Source: CAWCHZ01 sp963795555
GTDB taxonomy: Bacteria > Actinomycetota > Thermoleophilia > Solirubrobacterales > Solirubrobacteraceae
NCBI GenBank assembly: GCA_963795555.1
Contig: CAWCHZ010000002.1
Span: 1,488,001-1,552,000, forward strand
Length of the DNA: 64,000 nucleotides
Direction of reading: 5' to 3'
Shown here one piece after another: positions 34,088-42,800 of this stretch; positions within the stretch are counted from its first letter, which is position 1; each line of letters starts with the position of its first letter. The notes under the pieces are model-generated. The model was given only the letters and a program-made list of their open reading frames with translations, was not told the origin of the DNA and did no database searches. The position numbers and the translations under genes were made by a program.

Positions 34088-35608
34088 CTACTCGGCCGTG
34101 CCCAGCACCGCGATGATCGTGCGCAGCGCGATCTTGAGGTCCAGCCAGAGCGACCAGTTCTCGATGTAGTAGTTGTCCCACTCCACGCGGTCGGCGAGCG
34201 ACGTCTGACCGCGCAGGCCGTTGACCTGGGCCCAGCCCGTGATGCCCGACTTCACGCGGTGGCGGTCGCTGTAGCGGTCGATGTCGTGCCGGAACATCTC
34301 GACGAACTCCGGCCGCTCCGGTCGCGGACCGACCAGGCTCATCTCGCCGCGCGCGACGTTGATCAGCTGCGGCAGCTCGTCGATCGCCGTGCGCCGCAGC
34401 CAGCGACCGATCGGCGTGCGCCGGTCGGCTCCCTCGACGCCGCCTGGCGCCGAGCCGGGCGCCGGCTGGAACTCGCCGTCGTCGGGATCCGGCAGGCGCA
34501 TCGAGCGGAACTTGTAGAGATGGAAGGTCTGACCATCCCGGCCGACGCGTCGCTGGCGGAAGAAGATCGGGCCCGGCGAGGTGAGCTTGACGATCGCCGC
34601 CATGCCGAGCAGGAAGGGGGCGAGCAGCAACAGCGCGAGGACGGCGACGATCCGGTCGATCGCGTACTTGATCGTGAACTGCCAGCCCTTGGGGTCGACC
34701 GCGCGCAGCCCCAGCAACGGCAGGCCGCCGAGGTGCTCGAGCCCGACGCGCTCGTTGATCGACTCATACAGACGCGGAACGAGCGAGACCTCCAGGCCGA
34801 GCTCGTCGCAGCGGCGCACGAGCGGCACGAGGCCGCGGTCGGGGCTGGATGAGAACGCGAGGATCACGTGCTCGGCATGGGTGTCGTGGGCGATCTGCTC
34901 GAGATCGCGCGGGCCGCCCAGCACCGGCAGCGGACGGTCCTCAGGGCTGATCGGATGCACCGGATCGGCGTCGATGAAGCCGATCGGCCGCAGGCCGTAC
35001 TCGGGATGCTCCTCCAGGCGCCGGGCGACATGGCTGCCGACCGCGCCCGCGCCGACGATCAGCACCGGACGGGCGATCACGCGGCTGCGCCGGGCGTGCT
35101 GCTGGGTCAGCGCGAGCAGGACGCGGCCGGCGACAACGTCGAACATCGCGAACAGCCAGGCACGGGCGACGAGCGAGGCCGCCTGGGTGCCGGGATGCAG
35201 CAGGACGACGCCGGCGAGCAGCATCATCGCGCTCACCGAGACCGCGCCGACGACCGACATCACGGTGTCGAGCACGCCGGCGGTGATGCGTCGCCGGTAC
35301 ATGCCGCGGACGTGCAGCAGCAGCACCGCCAGGGGCGGATAGAGATAGAGGGCGTGCTCACCCTGCAACGGCACGCCGGCGGCCTGCGCGCCGGCGATCG
35401 CGCCGGCGATCGCGACGATCAGCATCACCACGTCGAGCGCCAGGCGCAGCCAGGCGAAGCCCGCGCCCTCGAGCAGCAGGCGAGCGGCCTGCGAGGAGCG
35501 CCCGGCGCCAGGCGACGCGGGCGCGAGATCAGGCGCGCGGTCGAGATGCCCGCCAGCCTCCGCCTGATGGCGCAGGGGCGTGAGCCGGATCCGTTCCTGG
35601 AGCATCAA
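34088..35608 (-). CDS. Exopolysaccharide polyprenyl glycosylphosphotransferase (WcaJ/CpsE-like)
   Basis: 506 residues. The N-terminal part has several membrane spans and a CoA-binding-like fold (VLIVGAGAVGSHVARRL). After a further span comes the catalytic PGT domain: SPGPIFFRQRRVGRDG, FHLYKFRSMR, RTAIDELPQLINVARGEMSLVGPRPERPEF and KSGITGWAQVNGLRG, then a C-terminal YYIENWSLWLDLKI block. It transfers the first sugar phosphate to undecaprenyl phosphate, starting the repeat unit. Length and motif order are normal. The ATG at 35608 is used; an imperfect CCGCGGGGCGG repeat lies upstream. Confidence 0.93.
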   Translation of the reverse strand: MMLQERIRLTPLRHQAEAGGHLDRAPDLAPASPGAGRSSQAARLLLEGAGFAWLRLALDVVMLIVAIAGAIAGAQAAGVPLQGEHALYLYPPLAVLLLHVRGMYRRRITAGVLDTVMSVVGAVSVSAMMLLAGVVLLHPGTQAASLVARAWLFAMFDVVAGRVLLALTQQHARRSRVIARPVLIVGAGAVGSHVARRLEEHPEYGLRPIGFIDADPVHPISPEDRPLPVLGGPRDLEQIAHDTHAEHVILAFSSSPDRGLVPLVRRCDELGLEVSLVPRLYESINERVGLEHLGGLPLLGLRAVDPKGWQFTIKYAIDRIVAVLALLLLAPFLLGMAAIVKLTSPGPIFFRQRRVGRDGQTFHLYKFRSMRLPDPDDGEFQPAPGSAPGGVEGADRRTPIGRWLRRTAIDELPQLINVARGEMSLVGPRPERPEFVEMFRHDIDRYSDRHRVKSGITGWAQVNGLRGQTSLADRVEWDNYYIENWSLWLDLKIALRTIIAVLGTAE

Positions 35609-35830
35609 TGGCCTTCAATCAAGTGGAGACAGCACGGGGTTGGAGGACGCCGCGGGGCGGGTCGGGAGACACCGCGGGGCGGAGCGTTGAAGCGCTCCGC
35701 CCCGGGCTCAAGACAACCGGGATCTGGTGAGCTACCGCGGCGGGCCGGCGGGTGCTCTGCTGTTAGCTGGACCCGAGCTCCGTGCACGAGGCCATCCTTG
35801 CCTCGAGTCGCCTCGGCGTCGGCCTGGCGC

Positions 35831-36136
35831 CTAGGCGCCCGACCGCCCGCGCCGGGTCAGCGTGCGCAGGCCGAAGCCCATCACGAGCAGCCCGCCCGCG
35901 GTCGCCAGGATGTAGGTCAGATCCTGACCGGTGAACGGCAGCGAGCCGCTCTTGGTCGCCGTCGGGCCAGCCGTCGGCGGGCCCTGGTTGCCCGATCCCA
36001 CCTGCACCGCAAGATTGCCGGCGTTGTTGTTGTAGCCTCCCTGCAGCGACTGCGATGCGAAGGCAGCCGCGGGTGCCAGCGCGAGCATCAGCAGCCCCGC
36101 ACAAAGCACGAGAGAGAGGCGAGTCTTTGGCCTCAT
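35831..36136 (-). CDS. Small secreted surface protein with LPFTG sorting signal
   Basis: 101 residues. Signal peptide (LSLVLCAGLLMLALAPAAAFA), a short Gln/Asn/Gly linker, then the sorting signal LPFTG followed by one hydrophobic span and the basic tail RTLTRRGRSG. This is a standard sortase substrate, to be cut after Thr and fixed to the cell wall; no sortase is in the window. AAGGAAG lies 7 nt before the ATG at 36136. It lies between two exopolysaccharide genes and is a paralogue of the protein at 29275-29580, whose motif has changed to LPLSA. Confidence 0.88.
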   Translation of the reverse strand: MRPKTRLSLVLCAGLLMLALAPAAAFASQSLQGGYNNNAGNLAVQVGSGNQGPPTAGPTATKSGSLPFTGQDLTYILATAGGLLVMGFGLRTLTRRGRSGA

Positions 36137-36181
36137 CTGGTCTTCCTTTCGTCCGCGGGGCATCCGGCCCCAGATCCCGTG

Positions 36182-36222
36182 TGGAGGAATTGCCGGCGGT
36201 GGACCCAACCACCATTCCTCCA
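36182..36222 (-). promoter_or_regulatory. Stem-loop in the leader of the LPFTG gene
   Basis: On the minus strand TGGAGGAAT pairs perfectly with ATTCCTCCA, enclosing a second hairpin GGTGG/CCACC with a 6-nt loop. The structure lies 46-86 nt upstream of the start codon. It may control transcription or translation; no known riboswitch is recognised. Confidence 0.45.
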
Positions 36223-36474
36223 TGTTTGGTGCGGTCGACCGCTACGCGGCGCCGGGTCCTGTCGTCGTTTGGTTACCTGAATCCGGACTGCCGGATCCAA
36301 CTGCCTGATCCGTGCTGTGGATCGTCATTAAACCCGGCATGAAGCACCAAGTCGAGCCCGAACCTTAGAACATTCGGCCAGGCATGGTGCAGGGGCTCAC
36401 GACGCTCCCGACAGCGAACCGGAACGGTAGCGAGACCATCGGCGGATTGGCGATCTTCGAGATTCCTGGGTGGC
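36223..36474. other. Non-coding stretch of lower GC
   Basis: Together with 36137-36222 this makes about 340 bp without a gene. It must hold the LPFTG promoter (minus strand) and the end of the O-antigen-ligase transcript. Beyond the stem-loop I see no distinct element. Confidence 0.4.
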
Positions 36475-38658
36475 TCAATGCAGCGAGCGCGCGTGCGTCA
36501 GGATCGCGTCGTTGAGGCGCCCGATGTCGATCCGCCTGTGGGCTCGGATCTCCGCCAGCGCCGCCTGCGTGAAGGGATCGCGCGGAGAGAGCTGGTCGGC
36601 CCGCTCCAGCAACGCGCGCGCCAGCGCCGGCCGCTTCAGGTTGGACTCGATCGCGCCCAGCTCGAGCGCCGCGTAGGCCTCCCGTGGAGTGCGCGCGAGC
36701 GCGGCGCTGAACGCATTTTCGGCCCGACCCAGCTCGCCGCGGCGCAGCGCGATCGTGCCGGCGACGAGGTAAGCGCGGTCGCTGAGGCGGTTCAGCGACG
36801 CCGCACGCTCCAGCGAGCGATAGGCCGCCGCGGGGCTCGTGCGCCAGCTCGCCAGCGCGCTGGAGACGTCCAGCTCCGCGATCCACGGCAGCGCGAGCGA
36901 GATCAGGGCGGCGCCGGCGACGAGCGTCGCGGCGAACGTGCCGGCCAGCGCCGCGGCGTGGCGCCGCGACGGCGCGGGGCGGGTGGCGCCCGGCGCGCTC
37001 CCGACGTCCGACGTGGTCCCTGAGACCGCATGGCTCGCGGGGTCGGCGACGGCGGCGCCGGCAGCGCCCCGCCGGGGGTCGGGCAGCGCGCACGCCAGGC
37101 CGAGCATCGCGAACGCCGGCGCGCCCAGACCGGGGAACTCCCAGAACCAGTCGATGCTGCCATGGATCGCCCAGTAGCCAAAGACCATCAGGCACGAGCC
37201 GGCAAGCACGCGCGCCATCATGTCGCCGCGGCGCAGCCTGCGGCCGGCGGCCCAGACGGCCGCGCCGAACGCGCCGAACAGCAGCAGCGCGCCGATCACG
37301 CCGGTGTCGGTGAGCGTTCGCAGCTCCAACGAGTGCGGATAGTGGGGCGTCTCGCTCGAGCGCCCGAGCGCCAGGTAGTCCTGGGCGTAGTTGTCGGCAC
37401 CGATGCCGACGAGCGGATGGGCCTCGAATCGCTTCAACGCCACCCGGTAGAAGTCGTAGCGGTTGGATCCCAGCCCGAACGTGAGGCGACTCGAATGCAG
37501 CGCGGTGGGCGCGTAGGAGTAGCCGCGCTTGAACGAGGCCCACGCGGAGCTGACGCGGTGGGCCGGGTTGCCGGCCGCGATCAGCCCGACGACGACGATG
37601 CCCGCGGCGCATGCCAGCCCGCAGGCGCCGACCACGCGGCGCACACGCAACGCCAGCGCCGGCGACAACGGCCGCAGGCGCTCGAGCAGGCCCACGGCGG
37701 CGAGGGCGACGGCGAGCGCGAGCGCGACGAGCAGCACCGGCCCGATCGCCGGTGGGATCGCATGCGCGGGCGACACCCCGTCCCGGATCCGCGCCTGAGC
37801 ATGGAGGATCGCCGGCATCGTCAGCGCCGCCCCCACCGCGATCGCGACGGCGGTGAGGAAGGCACGTGGGCGACCGGGGACGAAGATGAAGAACAGCGCC
37901 AGCACGATCGGCGCGCTGTAGAGCGCCCCGCGGCTCTGGCACAGCAGGCAGAGATCGAGCAGCACGAGCGCGGTGCCCGCGAACAGCCCGCGCAGCGCCC
38001 ACGGGACCTCGCGTCGCGCGGCCAGCGCGAGCGCCGGCCAGAAGGCCATCAGCCAGAGCGCCGCGTCGGCGTTCGGGTAGCCGGACGGCGCCGCCAGCCG
38101 GTCGGCGTCGAATGCGGCGCTGACACCGCCGCCGCTGCGCAGACGCCAGAGGAAATAGATCCCGATCGCGCTGACCCCCAGCGTCCAGGCTCCAAGCACC
38201 AGGCCAGCCGACAGGCGCCGGTGACGCCAGAGCGCGAACAATGCGAAGACGACCGCGTAGAGCAGCGTCCGGTTGGCGCCATCCCAGGCGTCCCCGCGAT
38301 CTCCGGCCCAGGCGATCGTGATGAAGCTCCATGCGGTGTAGGCGAGCAACGCGGCCCAGGCAATCCAGACCAGCCGCGGCACCGCCCGCGTCCAACCGCG
38401 CGGGGCGGCCAGCGCGGCCACGACCAGCAGGCCCACCAGCAGGATCGCGCCCGGATACCAGGTGGTCGTCACGTAGCCGGCCTGCTTGCCGGCCCAGACC
38501 AAGAAGACCGCGATCGCCGCCAGCGCGGGGATCGTCGAGGGGGTCTCCAGCAGTGGCGCGATCGCGCGCCGCGCGCGCGATCGCGCCGGGCGCCCGGACC
38601 CAGCCGGCAGGCGATCGGGCACCGCCGGCCGCGCGCTGGCAGTCGGAGCGCTGCTCAC
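36475..38658 (-). CDS. O-antigen ligase/polymerase-like membrane protein with TPR-like C-terminus
   Basis: 727 residues with about ten or more membrane spans. The Wzy_C/O-antigen-ligase block is seen at LGSNRYDFYRVALKRFEAHP...GADNYAQDYL and HYPHSLELRTLTDTGVIGALL, with the large outer loop and conserved His. After the last spans come TPR-like helices (AAYRSLERAASLNRL, ELGRAENAFSAALARTP, ARALLERADQLSP). It probably polymerises or ligates polysaccharide repeat units at the outer face of the membrane. The GTG start at 38658 overlaps the stop of the upstream MBL/rhodanese gene (GTGA) and gives a sensible N-terminus; longer frames upstream are shadow. Confidence 0.85.
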   Translation of the reverse strand: MSSAPTASARPAVPDRLPAGSGRPARSRARRAIAPLLETPSTIPALAAIAVFLVWAGKQAGYVTTTWYPGAILLVGLLVVAALAAPRGWTRAVPRLVWIAWAALLAYTAWSFITIAWAGDRGDAWDGANRTLLYAVVFALFALWRHRRLSAGLVLGAWTLGVSAIGIYFLWRLRSGGGVSAAFDADRLAAPSGYPNADAALWLMAFWPALALAARREVPWALRGLFAGTALVLLDLCLLCQSRGALYSAPIVLALFFIFVPGRPRAFLTAVAIAVGAALTMPAILHAQARIRDGVSPAHAIPPAIGPVLLVALALAVALAAVGLLERLRPLSPALALRVRRVVGACGLACAAGIVVVGLIAAGNPAHRVSSAWASFKRGYSYAPTALHSSRLTFGLGSNRYDFYRVALKRFEAHPLVGIGADNYAQDYLALGRSSETPHYPHSLELRTLTDTGVIGALLLFGAFGAAVWAAGRRLRRGDMMARVLAGSCLMVFGYWAIHGSIDWFWEFPGLGAPAFAMLGLACALPDPRRGAAGAAVADPASHAVSGTTSDVGSAPGATRPAPSRRHAAALAGTFAATLVAGAALISLALPWIAELDVSSALASWRTSPAAAYRSLERAASLNRLSDRAYLVAGTIALRRGELGRAENAFSAALARTPREAYAALELGAIESNLKRPALARALLERADQLSPRDPFTQAALAEIRAHRRIDIGRLNDAILTHARSLH

Positions 38659-40037
38659 CGACTCGCCTCGATCGGGTAGCCCAGCTGCTCCCAGGTCTCG
38701 ACGCCGCCGTCCACGACGTGCAGCAGCGTCTCCGCGCCGAGCCGCTCGAGAGCTCCGAGCGCCGCCGCGCTGCGCTGCCCCGAGGAGCAGATCACGGCAA
38801 GCGGCCGCTCCGCGTCCAGTTGGTCGGGCCAGCGCTCGACATCGTGGTAGGGGACCCCCACAGAGCCGGGAATGTGCCCCGCGTCCCATTCGGCACGCTC
38901 GCGCACGTCGAGGATCTGCGCGCCGGCACCGGCGTGCCAGTGCTCGTGCAGCTCGGCGACCGTGATGGGCCTGATCCGCCTGAGCGCATGCCCCTCGCGC
39001 ATCCAGCTCTCGACTCCGCCAGCAAGCACGCCCGCAATGTTGAAGATTCCCACGGCGGCGGCGAGCTCGACACCCTCGAGCGCATGCTGCTCGTCGCGAC
39101 CGACGAGCACAAGCGGTCGATCGGGCGCGGCGAGCCATGCGAGCTTGGTGCCAAAGCCGGCGTGCGCGATCGGCAGGCAGAGCGAGCAGGGGACGTGGCC
39201 CTGGTCATAGCTGGAGTCCGAGCGCACGTCGACGACCGTCGCACCGGCCGCGCGCTCGCGCTGGACGTCGTGCGCGGGCAGCGAGGGCGGGGTCGCCTCC
39301 GCGGCGCGGAACGGCCGGCGATTGAGCTCGACGATGCGCTTGAAGTTCGGCGGCTGGGGACCCAGGCCGGAGATCAGCCTGCTCGCGAAGGCGTCCTCGT
39401 CGTGCTCGCGAAGGAGATCGTTGTAGCGCTGCTCGTAGGCGATCGTGGAGCAGATCTTGAGGTCCATCCCCGGTCCGCCGCAGAGCGAGCCGCCGAGATG
39501 GGCGGGCCAGACCTCCGTCTGAGCGGGCAACGTCAGCAGCCGCGCGTGGAGGCTGTGGAAGATCTCCCGTGCACCCTGCTCGCGCTCGATCGCGAGATCG
39601 GGTCGCGCGACATCGCCGACGAACAGGCTGTCGCCGGTCAGCACCGCCCAGGGCTCCGGTCCGCGCGCCTCGTCGGCGAGCAGGAACGCCGTGTGCTCGG
39701 GCCGATGGCCAGGCGTGTGCAGCGCCTCGATCCGGACCGATCCGAGCGTCAGGGACCAGCCGTCCTCGATCGGCTCGTGGGGGTAGTCGACGTTGGCGAG
39801 CCGGTGGACGTGGATGGTCGCGCCGGCGGCGGCCAGGCGCCCGTGGCCGGAGACGTGATCGGCGTGGTTGTGGGTCTCCAGCACGTGCTCGATCCGCACT
39901 TCCAGGTAGTCGGCGAGCTCGAGGTACCCCTCGATCGCCAGGCGCGGGTCGATCACCGCGGCGACGTGTGCCGCGGCGTCGCCGACCAAGTACGACGCGC
40001 AGCCGAGGTCCTCGTGGGTGATCTGGCGGAAGATCAT
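38655..40037 (-). CDS. Metallo-beta-lactamase/rhodanese protein (persulfide-dioxygenase-like)
   Basis: 460 residues: a metallo-beta-lactamase domain (about 1-240) with THNHADHVSGH, TPGHRPEHTAF and LTGDSLFVGD metal ligands, then two rhodanese domains. The first rhodanese (VVDVRSDSSYDQGHVP) has no Cys at the loop (LVLVGRDEQHA) and is probably structural. The second has Cys in VICSSGQRSA. Such fusions oxidise persulfides (ETHE1-like) and handle sulfane sulfur. Starts MIFRQITHEDLGCASYLVG. It overlaps the O-antigen-ligase-like gene by 4 nt, an odd pairing suggesting shared transcription only. Confidence 0.9.
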   Translation of the reverse strand: MIFRQITHEDLGCASYLVGDAAAHVAAVIDPRLAIEGYLELADYLEVRIEHVLETHNHADHVSGHGRLAAAGATIHVHRLANVDYPHEPIEDGWSLTLGSVRIEALHTPGHRPEHTAFLLADEARGPEPWAVLTGDSLFVGDVARPDLAIEREQGAREIFHSLHARLLTLPAQTEVWPAHLGGSLCGGPGMDLKICSTIAYEQRYNDLLREHDEDAFASRLISGLGPQPPNFKRIVELNRRPFRAAEATPPSLPAHDVQRERAAGATVVDVRSDSSYDQGHVPCSLCLPIAHAGFGTKLAWLAAPDRPLVLVGRDEQHALEGVELAAAVGIFNIAGVLAGGVESWMREGHALRRIRPITVAELHEHWHAGAGAQILDVRERAEWDAGHIPGSVGVPYHDVERWPDQLDAERPLAVICSSGQRSAAALGALERLGAETLLHVVDGGVETWEQLGYPIEASR

Positions 40038-40116
40038 CGCTACGCCAGACGGGGGTGGCGCAGTTTGCCGTGCCAGCCGCCGAGCAACAGCAGCCTAGCT
40101 GGGGCGGTGGCCGTTC

Positions 40117-41034
40117 GTGACGGGCGATCGGCGTGCGCTCTACGATCGCGCCGTGGGCGCGGCGGGCGTGGCCGAGACGACGGAGCGCAACCGGGTGGGC
40201 GGAATCGTGCTCGCCGGCGGTCGCTCGAGTCGTATGGAAGCCGACAAGGCCTCGCTCGAATGGCACGGATCGACGCTGCTGCGCCGCGTCTGCGAGATCG
40301 TGGCGCGGGTGATCGATGGGCCGCTGCTCGTGGTTCGCGCCGCCGGCCAGCCACTGCCAGCCCTGCCGGCCACTGTCGAGGTCTGCGACGACGAGCAGCC
40401 GGGACGCGGCCCTCTCCAGGGCATCGCAACGGGGCTCGCTGCCATCGCCGGCGCCGCCGATGTCGCCTACGTCTCGGCCTGCGACGTTCCGTTGCTGCAG
40501 CCGGCGCTCGTCCGCCGCGTGATCGAGGCGCTGGCGCCCGGCGTAGCGGTCGCCGTCCCGTCGCTGGGCGGACGCGACCATCCGCTGGCGGGCGCCTACC
40601 GCCCCGAGGTCGCGGCGGTCGCGCGGGAGCTGCTGGACCGCGACCAGCGCCGACTCGGCCTGCTGCTCGACCGCGTCCGCGCTCGGCGACTCGATCGCGC
40701 CTGGCTGCTGGCGGATGAGGCACTGGCCGAAGCGGATCCGGAGCTGCGGTCGCTGGTCAACCTGAACACGCGCGCGGACTACGAGCGGGCGCGCGAGCTG
40801 CCGCCGCTGGTGCGACTTGTGTGCGGGGAGCGCGAGCGGGCGGTGCACGCAGCGACGCTGGCCGAGGCACTCGGCTGGCAGCCTCCGCCCAATGTGGCCG
40901 GCTGGCAGGGTGCGCCCGCTGCAGCCGGCTGGCAACGGCCGCCCGAGCTTCGCCTCAACGGCCAGCCGGTCGAGGCCGATCCCGCGCTGACGCTGGTGTC
41001 CGGCGATCTGCTCGAGCTCGTGGAGCCGGGCTGA
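40117..41034 (+). CDS. mobA: Molybdenum cofactor guanylyltransferase (MobA-like) with beta-grasp-like C-terminus
   Basis: 305 residues. The MobA domain shows GGIVLAGGRSSRM-x-x-DKA for nucleotide binding (the usual Gly after RM is Glu), DEQPGRGPLQGI, SACDVPLL for metal binding and HPLAGAYRPE. It should attach GMP to molybdopterin. About 80 extra residues follow, with a strand-helix-strand pattern and LRLNGQPVEADPALTLVSGDLLELVEPG, recalling MoaD/ThiS but without the terminal Gly-Gly. An AGWQ-containing repeat sits in the linker. The GTG start at 40117 is uncertain; a GTG at 40195 is possible. No other molybdenum cofactor synthesis gene is near. Confidence 0.75.
   Translation: MTGDRRALYDRAVGAAGVAETTERNRVGGIVLAGGRSSRMEADKASLEWHGSTLLRRVCEIVARVIDGPLLVVRAAGQPLPALPATVEVCDDEQPGRGPLQGIATGLAAIAGAADVAYVSACDVPLLQPALVRRVIEALAPGVAVAVPSLGGRDHPLAGAYRPEVAAVARELLDRDQRRLGLLLDRVRARRLDRAWLLADEALAEADPELRSLVNLNTRADYERARELPPLVRLVCGERERAVHAATLAEALGWQPPPNVAGWQGAPAAAGWQRPPELRLNGQPVEADPALTLVSGDLLELVEPG
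40871..40951 (+). repeat. Three imperfect 27-bp in-frame repeats in the mobA-like gene
   Basis: GGCTGGCA recurs every 27 bp (40873, 40900, 40927), encoding repeated GWQ-x-P blocks in the linker to the beta-grasp-like tail. Confidence 0.6.
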
Positions 41035-41216
41035 GCGCGCCCTCGGCGGGCGGCGCCTGGACGAGCCGATCGGGCCTCAGCCCCCCACCGGAGTCCGTGT
41101 CGATCAACCTCCCGCAGCAGCTCGGCGAGCACGACCGCTCGCGGGAGACGCCACGCGGCCAGATGTGGTCGATGAGCGCCCGATAGGCTCACGCTCCTAC
41201 CCTGTAGCAAGCTCGG

Positions 41217-42245
41217 ATGACGCAAGTGAGCGACAAGGCACAGACCTCGACGAGCGGACGGCTCGACGTGGCGATCCGGCCGCTGGCCGAGGCGGATCTC
41301 GATGCGGCCGATCACGTCATGCGCGTCGCCTTCGGGACCTTCCTCGGCGCGCCCGATCCGGAGCGGTTCTTCGGCGAGGTCGACTACGTGCGCTCGCGCT
41401 TTGCCGCCGATCCCACGCGTGCCTTCGCGGCCGTGCTGGGCGACGAGCTCGTCGGCTCGAGCTTCGCCACTCGCTGGGGCAGCTTCGGCTCCTTCGGCCC
41501 CCTGACCGTGCGGCCCGACCTCTGGGACCGCGGCATCGCCGGACGCCTGCTGGAGCCGACGATCGAGCTGCTCGACTCGTGGGGAGTGCACCTCGCGGGA
41601 CTGTTCACCTTCGCTCAGAGCGCCAAGCACGTCGCGCTCTACCAGCGCTTCGGCTTCTGGCCGCAATACCTGACGGCGGTGATGGCCAAGGCAGTCGCGA
41701 CCGGCGATCCCACCACGGATCAGCGTGGCCGTGCCGGTGGGGAGCGGCGCGCTGGCGCCGGAGCTGTCGCGCGCTTCTCCGAGGTCCCCGCCGAGGAACG
41801 TGCGGCGGCTCTGCGCGGCTGCCACGAGCTGACCGACGCGATCTTCGCCGGGCTCGACGCGACGACGGAGATCCAGGCCACCGACGCGCTGGCGCTCGGC
41901 GATACCGTGCTGCTGCGCGAGGAAGCCGAGATCGTCGGCTTTGCCGTCTGCCACTGTGGCGCCGGCGAGGCCGGGACGGCAACCTGCTACGTGAAGTTCG
42001 GCGCGGCGCGTCCCGGGCCGCGCGCCGGCGAGCGCTTCGTGAAGCTGCTCGACGCCTGCGAGCAGCTCGCGGCCGAGCGGGGGCTGGTCGAGCTCATCGC
42101 CGGGGTCAACGTGGCGCGCCACGATGCCTATCGGCGGATGCTCGGGCTCGGTTACCGCACGCGCATGCAGGGCGTCGTCATGCAGCGCCCCAACGAGCTG
42201 GGCTACTGCCGCCCCGACGCCTACGTGATCGACGACCTGCGCTGA
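41217..42245 (+). CDS. GNAT-family N-acetyltransferase
   Basis: 342 residues. The N-terminal GNAT domain shows IRPLAEADLDAADHVM, the acetyl-CoA strand GPLTVRPDLWDRGIAGRLLEP (a modified R-x-x-G-x-G/A loop) and ALYQRFGFWPQ. The second half (about 190-340) has a similar arrangement with a C-terminal HDAYRRMLGLGYRTRMQGV block, so it may be a double-GNAT protein. Substrate unknown. Starts with ATG 41217 at the end of a 180-bp gap after mobA. Nothing in the context points to a pathway. Confidence 0.82.
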   Translation: MTQVSDKAQTSTSGRLDVAIRPLAEADLDAADHVMRVAFGTFLGAPDPERFFGEVDYVRSRFAADPTRAFAAVLGDELVGSSFATRWGSFGSFGPLTVRPDLWDRGIAGRLLEPTIELLDSWGVHLAGLFTFAQSAKHVALYQRFGFWPQYLTAVMAKAVATGDPTTDQRGRAGGERRAGAGAVARFSEVPAEERAAALRGCHELTDAIFAGLDATTEIQATDALALGDTVLLREEAEIVGFAVCHCGAGEAGTATCYVKFGAARPGPRAGERFVKLLDACEQLAAERGLVELIAGVNVARHDAYRRMLGLGYRTRMQGVVMQRPNELGYCRPDAYVIDDLR

Positions 42246-42330
42246 GACGCTGGGCGTCGCGGAGCTGGGGCGCTGGGGTGTCGCCGCGCGGCCGCCGGCC
42301 CCAGGCGAGCCTGGGCCCGGCGCCCCGGTC

Positions 42331-42759
42331 TCAAACGGCCGCGATCTCCTTGACCTCGGTCAGGCGGATGTTGTTGCCCGACGGGTCGCGGAACGAGGAG
42401 TCGATGCCGTACGGGCGCTCCTCGGGCTGCTCGACGAACTCGACGCCGCGTCCCTTGAGCTCCTCGTAGGAAGCCTGGCAGTCGTCGGTCGTCAGGAAGA
42501 TGGTCCCGGCGAAGCCCTTGGACATCAGGCTGCGAACCTCCTCGGCCGTCGCCTCGTCCATCACCGGCGGGCCGGGGATCGCCATCAGGACGATCGCCAC
42601 GTCCGGCTGGCCGACGGGCCCGACGGTGAGCCAGCGGAAGTCGCCCATCTCCGGCAACGTGACGTCCGCGCGAACCTCCATGCCCAGCTTGCGTGTGTAG
42701 AAGTCGAGCGCCTCGTCCTGATCGTGCACCCAGACCTGCACGGTGGAAATCCTGTACAT
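42331..42759 (-). CDS. VOC-family (glyoxalase/bleomycin-resistance-like) protein
   Basis: 142 residues starting MYRISTVQVWVHDQDEALDFYTRKLGMEV, the typical first half of a vicinal-oxygen-chelate fold. The second half has GTIFLTTDDCQASYEELKGRGVEF and SSFRDPSGNNIRLTE with the conserved Glu near the end. GGAGG precedes the ATG at 42759; a GTG overlapping the AraC stop (TAGTG at 42801) is a second option and would couple the genes. It is the second gene of an AraC-VOC pair, a common actinobacterial arrangement of regulator and small metal-dependent protein. Confidence 0.9.
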   Translation of the reverse strand: MYRISTVQVWVHDQDEALDFYTRKLGMEVRADVTLPEMGDFRWLTVGPVGQPDVAIVLMAIPGPPVMDEATAEEVRSLMSKGFAGTIFLTTDDCQASYEELKGRGVEFVEQPEERPYGIDSSFRDPSGNNIRLTEVKEIAAV

Positions 42760-42800
42760 GGGAGGCTCCTCCTGCTTGAAGTGGAAGGTGGCCCCCCACA

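Noticed and set aside
35763..36215. Minus-strand frame of about 150 codons with a good GGAGGA-ATG start
   Set aside because: It overlaps the LPFTG protein in another frame and shows no domain; its start region is part of the leader stem-loop.
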